Source of the DNA: JAHEKD01 sp965204695
GTDB lineage: Bacteria > Pseudomonadota > Gammaproteobacteria > Arenicellales > JAHEKD01
Length of the DNA stretch: 64,000 bases
Reading direction: 5' to 3'
Assembly: GCA_965204695.1 (NCBI GenBank)
Contig: OZ242007.1
Location: 2,480,001-2,544,000 of the forward strand
This document shows positions 16,938-25,297 of the stretch, piece after piece. The stretch's first letter is position 1. Each line of letters opens with the position of its first letter. The position numbers and the translations under genes were made by a program. The notes beneath the pieces are model-generated. The model searched no databases, was not told where the DNA came from, and worked only from the letters and a program-made list of their open reading frames with translations.

Positions 16938-17948
16938 GTGAATCTGGACCAATTTCCTAACGCCAATCTATGTCATAGACCGACGCCCTTAGAGCGAATG
17001 CAAAGGCTAAGCGGACATCTTGGAGGTCCGAAGTTATGGATTAAAAGAGATGATTGCACGGGACTGGCGACAGGCGGCAATAAAACCCGAAAGCTGGATT
17101 TTCTAATTGGTGCAGCGCTAGCACAAGGTGCAGATACCGTAGTCACACAAGGGGCGATTCAATCTAATCACGTTCGCCAGAGCGTTGCGGCGGCCTGTAA
17201 ATTTGGACTGAAACCACATGTTCTGTTGGAGCATCGAGTGCCAGAGCAACATTGTGATGAGTCTTATATGAGTTCGGGCAATGTTATGTTGGATCAACTT
17301 TTTGGCGCGACCATAGAATATCGTCCCGCCGATCTTGATATGAATGCCGAAGCACGAGCGGTGACTGAAAGGCTGAATCAAAATGGAAGCAACGCTTATT
17401 TCATTCCCGGCGGCGGTTCCAATGAGACCGGTGCGCTTGGCTATGCAGGATGTGCGCAGGAAATCGTGGAGCAAAGTCAAGAACTTGAATTTAAACCGGA
17501 TTGGATTGTACAAGCCACAGGCAGTACAGGCACACAGGCCGGGATGGTAGCAGGTGTTCATTGTCTGAATGCCGATATTCCTGTAATGGGTGTTTCGGTC
17601 AGACAGCCTAGAGAAAAGCAAATTGATGCGGTTTATGATTTAACCAAGCGCACCGTAAATTTATTAGGCGGCAGTGAATTAAGCAAAGATAAAATTCTGG
17701 TTGATGACGGTTATGTCGGCGAGGGTTATGGTATTCCTGCTGAGTCAACACTTGAAGCGATTCAGCTGGCGGCCCGCTTTGAAGGTATACTGGTTGATCC
17801 GGTTTATTCAGGTAAAGGACTGGCCGGATTGATAGGCATGATCCGACAGAATTTTTTCAATCCATCCGATAACGTAGTATTTGTTCACACAGGCGGTGAG
17901 TCTGCTTTATTTGCTTATCAGAATAAGTTGATTCCCATTTTAAACTAG
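16938..17948 (+). CDS. D-cysteine desulfhydrase / L-cysteate sulfo-lyase family PLP enzyme
   Basis: This 336-residue fold-type II PLP enzyme is related to ACC deaminase. The PLP Lys is K49 in LATGGNKTRKL, and the IQSNHVRQ and GGSNETGALGY (phosphate-binding) blocks are present. The family removes sulfur from D-cysteine (sulfide released) or sulfite from L-cysteate (CuyA). Sequence reading alone does not choose between them. The start is GTG, with AGGAG six bases before it. It is divergent from a LysR gene and followed after 33 bases by a betaine-type ABC importer, so the pathway may import and break down a sulfur- or nitrogen-containing osmolyte. That link is inference. Confidence 0.88.
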   Translation: MNLDQFPNANLCHRPTPLERMQRLSGHLGGPKLWIKRDDCTGLATGGNKTRKLDFLIGAALAQGADTVVTQGAIQSNHVRQSVAAACKFGLKPHVLLEHRVPEQHCDESYMSSGNVMLDQLFGATIEYRPADLDMNAEARAVTERLNQNGSNAYFIPGGGSNETGALGYAGCAQEIVEQSQELEFKPDWIVQATGSTGTQAGMVAGVHCLNADIPVMGVSVRQPREKQIDAVYDLTKRTVNLLGGSELSKDKILVDDGYVGEGYGIPAESTLEAIQLAARFEGILVDPVYSGKGLAGLIGMIRQNFFNPSDNVVFVHTGGESALFAYQNKLIPILN

Positions 17949-17981
17949 TAACTTTAATGTCACACAAGGAGATTTAGATCG

Positions 17982-18950
17982 ATGAAAAAAACATTAATTG
18001 GCGTAGTCAGCGCCTTAAGCTTGGCTTTTGGCACCATACACAGTGCCAGTGCCGCTGAAAAAGTAGCAATCGGTATCCCCAATTGGACCGGGGCACAAGC
18101 CATTGCAAATTTAATTGAAGCCATTGTTACAGAGAAAATCGGCGGTGAAGCCACAATGGTGACCGGCAACAATGCAACTATTTTTCAGGCCATGGATCAG
18201 GGTAAAGGTGATATTGATGTCCATCCGGATGTTTGGTTACCGAACCAAGAAAGCTTTACCAAAGAATTTGTAGACGGCGCCGGAACTGTAGCATTAAGCA
18301 GCAATCCCTATGAAGGCAAACAAGGCTTTTGTGTCACCAAACAATTTTCAGAACAAAACAATGTCACTTCCATTTTCGATCTCACGCGTCCAGAAGTAGC
18401 GGAAAAAATGGACGCTGATGGGAATGGCAAAGGTGAGATTTGGGTCGGTGCTCCAGGTTGGGCCTCTGCTAATGTCAATGAAGTTAAAGTGCGTGACTAT
18501 GGTTTATCTGCATTTATGGAACCTATCCGAGCAGAACAAAGTGTAATGGTCGCAACAGTAGGCGATTCTGTGACTAAGAACCAAGGTTACGCATTTTATT
18601 GTTATTCGCCGCATGCGATTTGGTTTATGCACGATCTGGTTAGACTGGAAGAGCCACCTTATGATCCGGAAAAGTATGTCATGATTCAGCCTTCTGATGA
18701 CCCAGATTGGTTTGAAAAATCGATGGTTGCCAGTGAAGATGCTCTTAAAAAAGTCCAAGTTGCCTGGTCAAAATCCTTAGAAGAGCGTTCGCCCGCTATT
18801 GCTGATTTTTTGGCCAATATGTCTCTGGATACCGATGTAGTCAGTGGCTTTGCGTTTGAAATTGCTGGTAATGACCGAGATCCGGCTGAAGTGGTACGGG
18901 AATGGATAGCAGCCAACCCTGATAGAGTAGACTCTTGGTTGGGCCTTTAA
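17982..18950 (+). CDS. Glycine betaine/proline-type ABC substrate-binding protein
   Basis: This 322-residue periplasmic ligand-binding protein of the ProX/OpuAC class has a signal peptide (about 1-25, ending ASA). The mature domain starts EKVAIGIPNWTGAQA and contains DIDVHPDVWLPNQ and the Trp-rich YSPHAIWFMHDL segment typical of quaternary-amine binding. A ribosome site AAGGAG lies upstream. The gene begins the importer operon, and a hairpin between it and the ATPase gene probably lowers downstream expression so that binding protein is made in excess. Ligand could be glycine betaine, proline, choline or a related sulfur compound. Confidence 0.93.
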   Translation: MKKTLIGVVSALSLAFGTIHSASAAEKVAIGIPNWTGAQAIANLIEAIVTEKIGGEATMVTGNNATIFQAMDQGKGDIDVHPDVWLPNQESFTKEFVDGAGTVALSSNPYEGKQGFCVTKQFSEQNNVTSIFDLTRPEVAEKMDADGNGKGEIWVGAPGWASANVNEVKVRDYGLSAFMEPIRAEQSVMVATVGDSVTKNQGYAFYCYSPHAIWFMHDLVRLEEPPYDPEKYVMIQPSDDPDWFEKSMVASEDALKKVQVAWSKSLEERSPAIADFLANMSLDTDVVSGFAFEIAGNDRDPAEVVREWIAANPDRVDSWLGL

Positions 18951-18976
18951 AAAACTTTCCTTAGTTAATTTTCTTG

Positions 18977-18995
18977 GGGCGCCTAGTGGGCGCCC
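18977..18995 (+). terminator. Hairpin between binding-protein and ATPase genes
   Basis: Seven-base GC arms (GGGCGCC and GGCGCCC) flank a five-base loop 26 bases after the stop of the binding-protein gene. The following tract (TTGCTATAAAT) is only weakly T-rich, so it is more likely a partial terminator or an mRNA 3'-end protector than a full stop. Confidence 0.65.
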
Positions 18996-19025
18996 TTGCT
19001 ATAAATACTAAACAGTAAATATCCT

Positions 19026-20069
19026 ATGGACCAGGAAGCAGATGCGATTGTTATTTCCAATGTTTGGAAAATCTTTGGCGATAAAGCCAAGCAGGCATTG
19101 GAAGACATTCAACAAAACAACTTAAGCAAACAACAAACCCTTGAGCGTCATAACTGTGTCATCGGTGTGGCAGATGCCAGTTTTTCCGTAAAAAAAGGAG
19201 AAATATTTTGTGTGATGGGTTTGTCAGGAAGTGGTAAATCCACATTGGTTCGGCATATTAACCGCTTGCTCGAACCGACCGCCGGACAGATTCTGGTTAA
19301 CGGCGAAGATGTAATGGCGCTAGATCAGGATGCGCTGCGACGTTATCGCAATGAACATATCGCCATGGTTTTTCAGAATTTTGCATTAATGCCACATCGC
19401 AGTGTCCTGGATAACATTGCCATGCCTTTGGAAATAAGAGGGGTTAGTAAAAATCAACGGTTAGAAATCGCTGAAAAAATGTTAGCCACTGTCGAACTAG
19501 ATGGTTGGGCGAACAAATTCGCTCATGAATTATCAGGTGGTATGCAGCAACGTGTGGGGCTTGCTAGAGCATTAGCATCGGACCCAGAAATCTTATTGAT
19601 GGATGAACCGTTTAGTGCACTTGATCCTTTGATTCGACGCCAACTGCAAAATGAGTTTATGAAATTGGCTGGGGTGATGAAAAAAACCACGGTTTTTATT
19701 ACCCATGATCTGGACGAAGCGGTTCGAATCGGTGACCGAATTGCGATCATGCGTGATGGCAAGGTCATTCAGGTTGGGACCGCTGAGGATATTATCATGC
19801 AACCAGCCGATGACTACGTGGCGGATTTTGTTGCTGGCATCTCAAGGTTAAAAGTTGTCAAAGCACATGCGGTGATGCATCCGGTGTCTGACATTTTGCC
19901 AGTGGACGCACGAGAATTTGATGAAAACACAGCTTTGAGTGAATTAATACAGGCAGCTATTGAGGACGATTCAGTGATGGCGATTATAGATTCAACGGGT
20001 AAACGCATAGGCATGATCGAGCATCAAGATTTATTACGAACAATTATCGAAGGCGGAGAAGTGTCATGA
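19026..20069 (+). CDS. ProV-like ABC transporter ATPase
   Basis: This 347-residue ATPase belongs to a betaine/proline-type importer. Walker A is GLSGSGKS (about 65), the signature LSGGMQQR (about 170) and Walker B LLMDEPFSALDP (about 190), followed by the switch His in FITHDLDEA. The C-terminal 80 residues form a CBS-like regulatory region ending in IGMIEHQDLLRTII, which in OpuA/ProV senses ionic strength. Its stop overlaps the start of the permease gene by four bases. It works with the periplasmic protein upstream and the permease downstream. Confidence 0.95.
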   Translation: MDQEADAIVISNVWKIFGDKAKQALEDIQQNNLSKQQTLERHNCVIGVADASFSVKKGEIFCVMGLSGSGKSTLVRHINRLLEPTAGQILVNGEDVMALDQDALRRYRNEHIAMVFQNFALMPHRSVLDNIAMPLEIRGVSKNQRLEIAEKMLATVELDGWANKFAHELSGGMQQRVGLARALASDPEILLMDEPFSALDPLIRRQLQNEFMKLAGVMKKTTVFITHDLDEAVRIGDRIAIMRDGKVIQVGTAEDIIMQPADDYVADFVAGISRLKVVKAHAVMHPVSDILPVDAREFDENTALSELIQAAIEDDSVMAIIDSTGKRIGMIEHQDLLRTIIEGGEVS

Positions 20070-21595
20070 ATGAAATTGATACAAACTCTATTAGCGAGAG
20101 CGAAAATTTAAAAGAATCACGAGAACAATTACTCGAGCGGTTTGTAAAGACCAATCCCGATTATTATCAACAGCAGTTTGAAAAAATCGGCAATAAAAAA
20201 GGCTTTACCTGGACGTTTAACATTTTTGCCGCTTTATTAGGCCCCATCTGGTTTGGCATGCGATCGTTATGGAATTGGGCGCTTCCTTTTTTGATTTTAG
20301 AAACCTTTGCCATCATTCAAATCGTACGAGGATTATTTGGTGATTTAGGTGCTGCTGCACGCGACAGAATTGCACAGATTGAGGGGACACTTGATTACCG
20401 CCGCGAACAACTTGCCAAGGCGATTGAGGATAATGCTGACAATGTTGATGTGTTTAAACGCACGGTCGAATCGCTTGAGAACGCAATAGGTGATATCAGA
20501 CTAGAAGCCCAACAGGCTGAAGAAATGGGTATTTGGATCGCATTACTTGGTTTAGTCGCCCTTTTGATTGTCAAGATTGCCCAGGGGGCTATCGCCAATA
20601 CTGTACTGGAAAAACGATTTTCAGACTGGTTATCGGATAGTTCATTAGGTTATGGGATTAATATGCCAAGAACCTTATTGGCATCAGTGTTTACCTTATT
20701 GATTTTCCTAACCAGTACGATTCATTTTGCTTTCCCCGGTGTCATGCCGATGCTGGCAACTTTTCCGACACGACCAGAATTCAGGTTGGGCGCAATCGAC
20801 ATAATTAAAGACTTTTTCACCTGGGCAGTGACTTCCGGAGAATGGTTTTTTAGTTTAATCACAAACATTATTCGCACAGTGCTGGATAATCTTGAACTCA
20901 TTTTTGTGCAAACTCCCTGGTTGGTAACAGCCAGTTTTATTATTTTATTGACAGGTTTGGCAGCAGGTGTTCGGGCTGCTTTGTGGTGTGCAGCTTTTCT
21001 GGCCTACATGGGCTTATTGGGTTTTTGGGAAAAAGCCATGACTACATTGGCATTACTGGGAACAGCAGCTTGCATCAGTATTGTCCTAGGTATTCCATTA
21101 GGGATGTTTTGTGCACATCGACCACGATTTTATGCATTTATAAAACCGATTATGGATTTCATGCAGACCATGCCGGCATTTGTTTTTATGATTCCGGTCA
21201 TCGCTTTTTTTGGTACAGGCAAGCCAGCAGCTATTATTACCACCATGATTTTTGGGGGCACACCAGTGGTGCGTTTGACTGTATTGGGGCTTCGAGGTGT
21301 TCCCGAATCAATACGTGAAGCGGCTATAGCCTATGGAGCATCTAAATGGTATTTACTTACTCGGGTTGATCTGCCGCTTGCTGCTCCATCAATTCTTGCG
21401 GGCATTAACCAGACGATTATGCTGAGCCTTGCAATGGTAGTTGTTGCATCATTAATAGGTGCTAAAGGACTTGGCGAAGATGTACTTGAAGCACTGCAAT
21501 ATGCTTCTGTAGGTCAAGGTATCCTGGCAGGATTTGCAATACTATTTTGTGCAATGATCCTCGATCAGATCATTCAGGGTAAACGAGTGAAATAA
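20066..21595 (+). CDS. ProW-like ABC permease with extra N-terminal coiled-coil region
   Basis: This 509-residue permease has the usual ProW core at about 230-509, including the EAA loop (GVPESIREAAIAYGASKWYLLTRVDLPLA, partly). The N-terminal 230 residues are additional: a charged start, two hydrophobic segments around 55-95, a charged coiled coil of about 60 residues (RIAQIEGTLDYRREQLAKAI region) and another membrane segment near 152-175. E. coli ProW is about 150 residues shorter. Its start overlaps the ATPase stop. It carries the quaternary-amine-type substrate across the inner membrane. The role of the extension is unknown. Confidence 0.92.
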   Translation: MNEIDTNSISESENLKESREQLLERFVKTNPDYYQQQFEKIGNKKGFTWTFNIFAALLGPIWFGMRSLWNWALPFLILETFAIIQIVRGLFGDLGAAARDRIAQIEGTLDYRREQLAKAIEDNADNVDVFKRTVESLENAIGDIRLEAQQAEEMGIWIALLGLVALLIVKIAQGAIANTVLEKRFSDWLSDSSLGYGINMPRTLLASVFTLLIFLTSTIHFAFPGVMPMLATFPTRPEFRLGAIDIIKDFFTWAVTSGEWFFSLITNIIRTVLDNLELIFVQTPWLVTASFIILLTGLAAGVRAALWCAAFLAYMGLLGFWEKAMTTLALLGTAACISIVLGIPLGMFCAHRPRFYAFIKPIMDFMQTMPAFVFMIPVIAFFGTGKPAAIITTMIFGGTPVVRLTVLGLRGVPESIREAAIAYGASKWYLLTRVDLPLAAPSILAGINQTIMLSLAMVVVASLIGAKGLGEDVLEALQYASVGQGILAGFAILFCAMILDQIIQGKRVK

Positions 21596-21630
21596 TTACT
21601 CAATCTAGACCCACATCTTGTGAATTGAGG

Positions 21631-21831
21631 TTAGTTAAAAATCCTCCAGAGAATAGCCGCTGTCATTGCAATATTAAAGCCAACCATCCATTTGATTAGC
21701 ATCAAGTTTGCTTTCATATTCGAAATATCAAAATCGTAGCGAGCAACGGCAATTGCCGCCGCTTTTGCTTTTTCGTCAGATGAACCGGCTTCTTTCAACG
21801 CCTCATAAACCTCAGATATCATTGTACTCAT
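21631..21831 (-). CDS. Small DUF1640-like membrane protein
   Basis: This 66-residue protein has a charged N-terminal helix (EVYEALKEAGSSDEKAKAAAIAVARY) and one C-terminal membrane segment (LMLIKWMVGFNIAMTAAILW). This pattern is shared by short DUF1640/CCDC90-like proteins. A good ribosome site (AAGGAAG) lies five bases before the ATG. It is convergent with the permease gene. Function is unknown, and a real gene is supported by the ribosome site and the ordered layout. Confidence 0.65.
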   Translation of the reverse strand: MSTMISEVYEALKEAGSSDEKAKAAAIAVARYDFDISNMKANLMLIKWMVGFNIAMTAAILWRIFN

Positions 21832-21892
21832 ATAACTTCCTTGTTTGAGTATATTTCTATAATTAGTATTTTACCTGTTAGATACGATGTTT

Positions 21893-23242
21893 TCATCGTA
21901 ATGTTACCAATTCTTCCGAGGCTGTAGGGTGGATCGCCACAGTGCGATCAAAATCAGCTTTTGTAGCGCCCATGCGAACAGCAACCGCAAAGCCCTGAAT
22001 CATTTCGTCGGCGGTTTCGCCGCAAATATGGCAGCCCACGACTTTCTCATCATCACCCGCGCAGATTAATTTAACCAAAGTGGGTTGTTTATGTTCGAGC
22101 ATAGCGTAGTGCATGTTGACGAATCGACTATGGTAAATTTTTAAGTTCTGTGCGCCATATTCCGCAACAGCTTGATGTTCGGCCAAGCCTACAGTGCCGA
22201 TCGGGGGGTGTGAAAAAATGACAGTCGGAATATTTTCATACTCTAATCTGGCGTCCGGTTTATTGTTAAACAAGCGCTCAGCTAATTGTCGGCCTGCTGC
22301 AATCGCCACAGGTGTCAGTTGTGCCCGACCACTTGCATCACCTACAGCGTAAATGCCTTCAACACCCGTATTCTGGAACAGATCATTTTCTATAAAACCC
22401 TTGTCATCCAGAGTAACTCCGGCTGTTTCAAGATTAAGTCCGGCTGTATTCGGTTTACGACCTATCGCCATAATGACAGCATCAAAACCGTCATCTTGGG
22501 TGTCGTTGTAATGCACGGAAATTCTTCCGTCAGTATCTTTGCTAAAAGCAGTTGGCTCGCTTTTGATTTTGATTGTTACACCGTGTTCTTGCATCAATGC
22601 CATGACATGTTCGGCTATTTCGTGGTCAAACTCACGTAGCAGCTTATCCTTGCGTAAAAACTGAGTAACCTCTGAGCCTAAAGCATTTAATACACCAGCC
22701 AATTCAGTTGCTATATAACCCGCGCCGACCACGGCGACTTTTTTTGGTTGTTGTTCAAGCTCGAAAAAACCATCACTGGAAATTGTGTGTTCGATACCCG
22801 GTAAATCGGGTAACCAGGGGTGGCCGCCTGTAGCGATTAGAATGTGTTTGGCTGTATAGATAGTGCCATCTGCTTCCAACTCATTTGCACAAACAAATTT
22901 TGCTTTAGATTTAATATGGGTAACTTTACTATTAGCAAGATTATTCGCATAAATACCATTCAATCGTTCAATGTAGGTATCGCGTTTGGTTTTAACTGTG
23001 GGCCAGTCAAAGCCATTTTGATTAATAGAAAAACCATAATCACTGGCTTGACCTAGCATTTCCGCCATATGCGCCGTATTCCACATCACTTTTTTAGGTA
23101 CACAGCCTACATTAACGCAAGTTCCCCCCAGCGGTTTAGGTTCGAACAGTGCGACATTGGCGCCATATTCTGCGGCACGGCGTGCCGAGGCGATTCCGCC
23201 GGAACCGCCGCCGATGACTAAATAATCAAATTGCTCAGGCAT
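21893..23242 (-). CDS. gor: Glutathione-disulfide reductase
   Basis: This 449-residue flavoprotein reduces oxidised glutathione with NADPH. It shows the FAD-binding GGGSGG at the N-terminus, the redox-active disulfide C42/C47 in GGTCVNVGCVPKK, an NAD(P)-binding GAGYIATELAG (about 172) and the C-terminal catalytic HPTASEE. Length matches the family (about 450). It is a single-gene unit, divergent from the DUF3047 gene. It supplies reduced glutathione, relevant to the copper stress genes in the same window. Confidence 0.96.
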   Translation of the reverse strand: MPEQFDYLVIGGGSGGIASARRAAEYGANVALFEPKPLGGTCVNVGCVPKKVMWNTAHMAEMLGQASDYGFSINQNGFDWPTVKTKRDTYIERLNGIYANNLANSKVTHIKSKAKFVCANELEADGTIYTAKHILIATGGHPWLPDLPGIEHTISSDGFFELEQQPKKVAVVGAGYIATELAGVLNALGSEVTQFLRKDKLLREFDHEIAEHVMALMQEHGVTIKIKSEPTAFSKDTDGRISVHYNDTQDDGFDAVIMAIGRKPNTAGLNLETAGVTLDDKGFIENDLFQNTGVEGIYAVGDASGRAQLTPVAIAAGRQLAERLFNNKPDARLEYENIPTVIFSHPPIGTVGLAEHQAVAEYGAQNLKIYHSRFVNMHYAMLEHKQPTLVKLICAGDDEKVVGCHICGETADEMIQGFAVAVRMGATKADFDRTVAIHPTASEELVTLR

Positions 23243-23286
23243 TTTTCAAAACTTTTGTCTGTAAATATTCTAAGATTGATGAGGCA

Positions 23287-23943
23287 ATGCATTTTAACTT
23301 GAAAGTTCCACAATCATATAGCTGTTTATTGGCTATGTTATTTATCAGTTCAAGCATTAATGCATCTGATTTTTCCTTTTCAAAATTCGGTCTGACCCTT
23401 TGGCAAGAAAAAAGTTTTAGTGGGTCTACCGAATACCGACTAGTCGAAGATCAAGGTGTCAAAGTTATTCACGCAGTAACAGACTCATCCGCTTCAGGGT
23501 TATTTAATCGACAGTCAGTCGATTTGAATACCACGCCTATTTTGTCCTGGCGCTGGAAAGTCGCCGGAATTGGTCAAAGTAATAATGAGCAATCCAAACT
23601 TGGTGACGATTACCCAGTTCGTTTGTATGTTATTGTTAAAGGAGAACCCTATTTCTGGAGTAGTCGAGTTTTAGAATATGTTTGGTCTAATCAGGCAGAA
23701 CTAAATACTAGCTGGCATAACCCATTTGCTTCAGAATTCAGGCATATTGCTGTAGAAACCGGCCAACAACATATTGGACAATGGCGTAACTACCAACGAG
23801 ATGTTCGGATAGATTTCCATAGGATTTTCGGTTTTGTGCCAAAACGAATAGCTGCGATTGCAATTATGACTGATGGCGATGATTCCAAGCAAACGTTTGA
23901 AGCTTGGTATGGTGATATTAAATTTCATAAGGAGTCAGAATGA
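23287..23943 (+). CDS. DUF3047 exported protein
   Basis: This 218-residue protein has a signal peptide (about 1-26, ending SINA). The DUF3047 core is clear: LSWRWKVAGI, DDYPVRLYVIVKG, LEYVWSN, the HIAVE block and IAAIAIMTDGDDSKQ followed by AWYGDIKF near the end. Function of the family is not known. A lectin-like or carbohydrate-binding fold has been suggested for similar sequences, but nothing here tests it. Its stop overlaps the start of the cupin gene by four bases, so they are co-translated. Confidence 0.88.
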   Translation: MHFNLKVPQSYSCLLAMLFISSSINASDFSFSKFGLTLWQEKSFSGSTEYRLVEDQGVKVIHAVTDSSASGLFNRQSVDLNTTPILSWRWKVAGIGQSNNEQSKLGDDYPVRLYVIVKGEPYFWSSRVLEYVWSNQAELNTSWHNPFASEFRHIAVETGQQHIGQWRNYQRDVRIDFHRIFGFVPKRIAAIAIMTDGDDSKQTFEAWYGDIKFHKESE

Positions 23944-24221
23944 CTAAATCGGCAAAACCTACAGTATTTATTGATAATGAACGCACACGAGTTACGCAGT
24001 GGCTGTTTGAACCTGGAGCGGCTACCGGTTGGCATAAACATGAATTTGATTATTCAGTAGTTCCGATGACTACGGGTAAACTCAAGTTAGTTGATAACGA
24101 GGGAGAGCAGGTGGCTGAATTGACTCAGGGTGTGCCGTATTTTAAACAGGCAGGCGTAGAACACGATGTAATCAATATCAATGACTTCGAATTTATCTTT
24201 ATTGAAACCGAGTTTAAATAG
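23940..24221 (+). CDS. Small cupin-domain protein
   Basis: This 93-residue single-domain cupin has the first metal motif in PGAATGWHKHEFDYSVVPMTTG and a second in GVPYFKQAGVEHDVIN. It probably binds a divalent metal through the two His of HKH, Glu and the later His. It has no signal peptide although its partner gene encodes an exported protein. The substrate is unknown. It is translationally coupled to the DUF3047 gene. Confidence 0.85.
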   Translation: MTKSAKPTVFIDNERTRVTQWLFEPGAATGWHKHEFDYSVVPMTTGKLKLVDNEGEQVAELTQGVPYFKQAGVEHDVININDFEFIFIETEFK

Positions 24222-24239
24222 GGTTAATCAGCTCATTTA

Positions 24240-24334
24240 TTAGCGTTCGCGCAAGGATGAGACTACCACGGGCTTGTCCCGACTCTTCAACACTATAATT
24301 CAATGCCGGGTTTACCCGGGGGAATCTATCAGAC
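24240..24334. repeat. Interspersed palindromic repeat, copy 2
   Basis: The head TAGCGTTCGCGCAAGGATGA is followed by GACTACCACGGGCTTGTCCC, then CAACACTATAATTCAATGCC and GGGTTTACCCGGGGG. It shares head and body motifs with the copies at 13451 and 34226. It lies in the gap between the cupin gene and the ExbB-like gene. One cognate is not inside any gene. Confidence 0.75.
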
Positions 24335-24376
24335 CGTGGTATCATAAGCCCCCTGCTATCAGTCAGTAACAGCAAA

Positions 24377-25297
24377 ATGAGTAAGCGTCGATTAAACACC
24401 CAATCCGTTTTTCTTCAATTATTTATGGTACTAGTTGTATTGGCGCTGATTTTGTTCTGGCAAAAAGATTTTTTCTACAACTTATACCTGGGGCCTAATC
24501 AAAGTCGTATTGGTTTAGTCATTAATGTCGCCATTGTTGTTCTTTTCATAATGGGTATTGTTCGTGTTTGCGCTTTGCTCATGTTTTATCAGCGTGAGAT
24601 TGATAGTACAAACATGTTTAGTGACAACCTTTGGGACAATGAATCTATAAATCATTCGATGCCCAAGACATCCATGATTTCTCAACGCTATGATGCATTT
24701 CTGCGCTCTAAACGACTGAAGGCCCCGATCAATCATAGTGCATTGGCATCAGTAAGTGTGGCTGAAGAGTCAAGTCGACTCGGGTTCCCAAAATTTGTTA
24801 ATAACGTTCTGATTTTAACCGGTGTATTCGGCACCATTGTTTCATTATCTATTGCACTGTTGGGGGCCTCCAACATGATCGGCTCGACGACTGAGATCGG
24901 TGGTCTGGGTACGGTGATTCAGGGGATGTCGTCGGCTTTGTCAACAACAATGACAGCAATCGTCGCTTTTTTTATTTTTAGTTACTTTTATCAATGCCTG
25001 ACCGACATTCAAACAAATTGTATCAGTCAATTGGAGTACGTGACCACGACTCAAATCGTCCCCATGTTTCATACTGAACCCGATGCCATGGTCAAAGATT
25101 ATTCAGATTTAATCACTTCATTGGCGCAAGTGGTTGATGAATTGAAACAACAGCACGATCAGTTCATAGAAACTAATTCAGGTATCGAGCAAAGCGTGAC
25201 TGATTTAACCACGCAGGTCAATCAATCAAGTCAGGCCTTTGAAAAAATCATTCATTTATTGACAGAAGGTTTCAGGTTATCTGAGCGAGAGAAATAA
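24377..25297 (+). CDS. MotA/TolQ/ExbB-family proton channel protein
   Basis: This 306-residue inner membrane protein has four membrane segments (about 14-32, 47-70, 155-180 and 195-225). The last two have the ExbB/MotA channel pattern (LTGVFGTIVSLSIALLGA and GMSSALSTTMTAIVAFFIF). A cytoplasmic loop lies between segments 2 and 3, and the C-terminal 70 residues are a short coiled coil. ExbB-type proteins form pentamers around a dimer of the partner and use the proton gradient. The stop overlaps the partner gene start by one base. The pair lacks TonB, Tol or flagellar neighbours, so the driven process is unknown. Confidence 0.85.
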   Translation: MSKRRLNTQSVFLQLFMVLVVLALILFWQKDFFYNLYLGPNQSRIGLVINVAIVVLFIMGIVRVCALLMFYQREIDSTNMFSDNLWDNESINHSMPKTSMISQRYDAFLRSKRLKAPINHSALASVSVAEESSRLGFPKFVNNVLILTGVFGTIVSLSIALLGASNMIGSTTEIGGLGTVIQGMSSALSTTMTAIVAFFIFSYFYQCLTDIQTNCISQLEYVTTTQIVPMFHTEPDAMVKDYSDLITSLAQVVDELKQQHDQFIETNSGIEQSVTDLTTQVNQSSQAFEKIIHLLTEGFRLSEREK

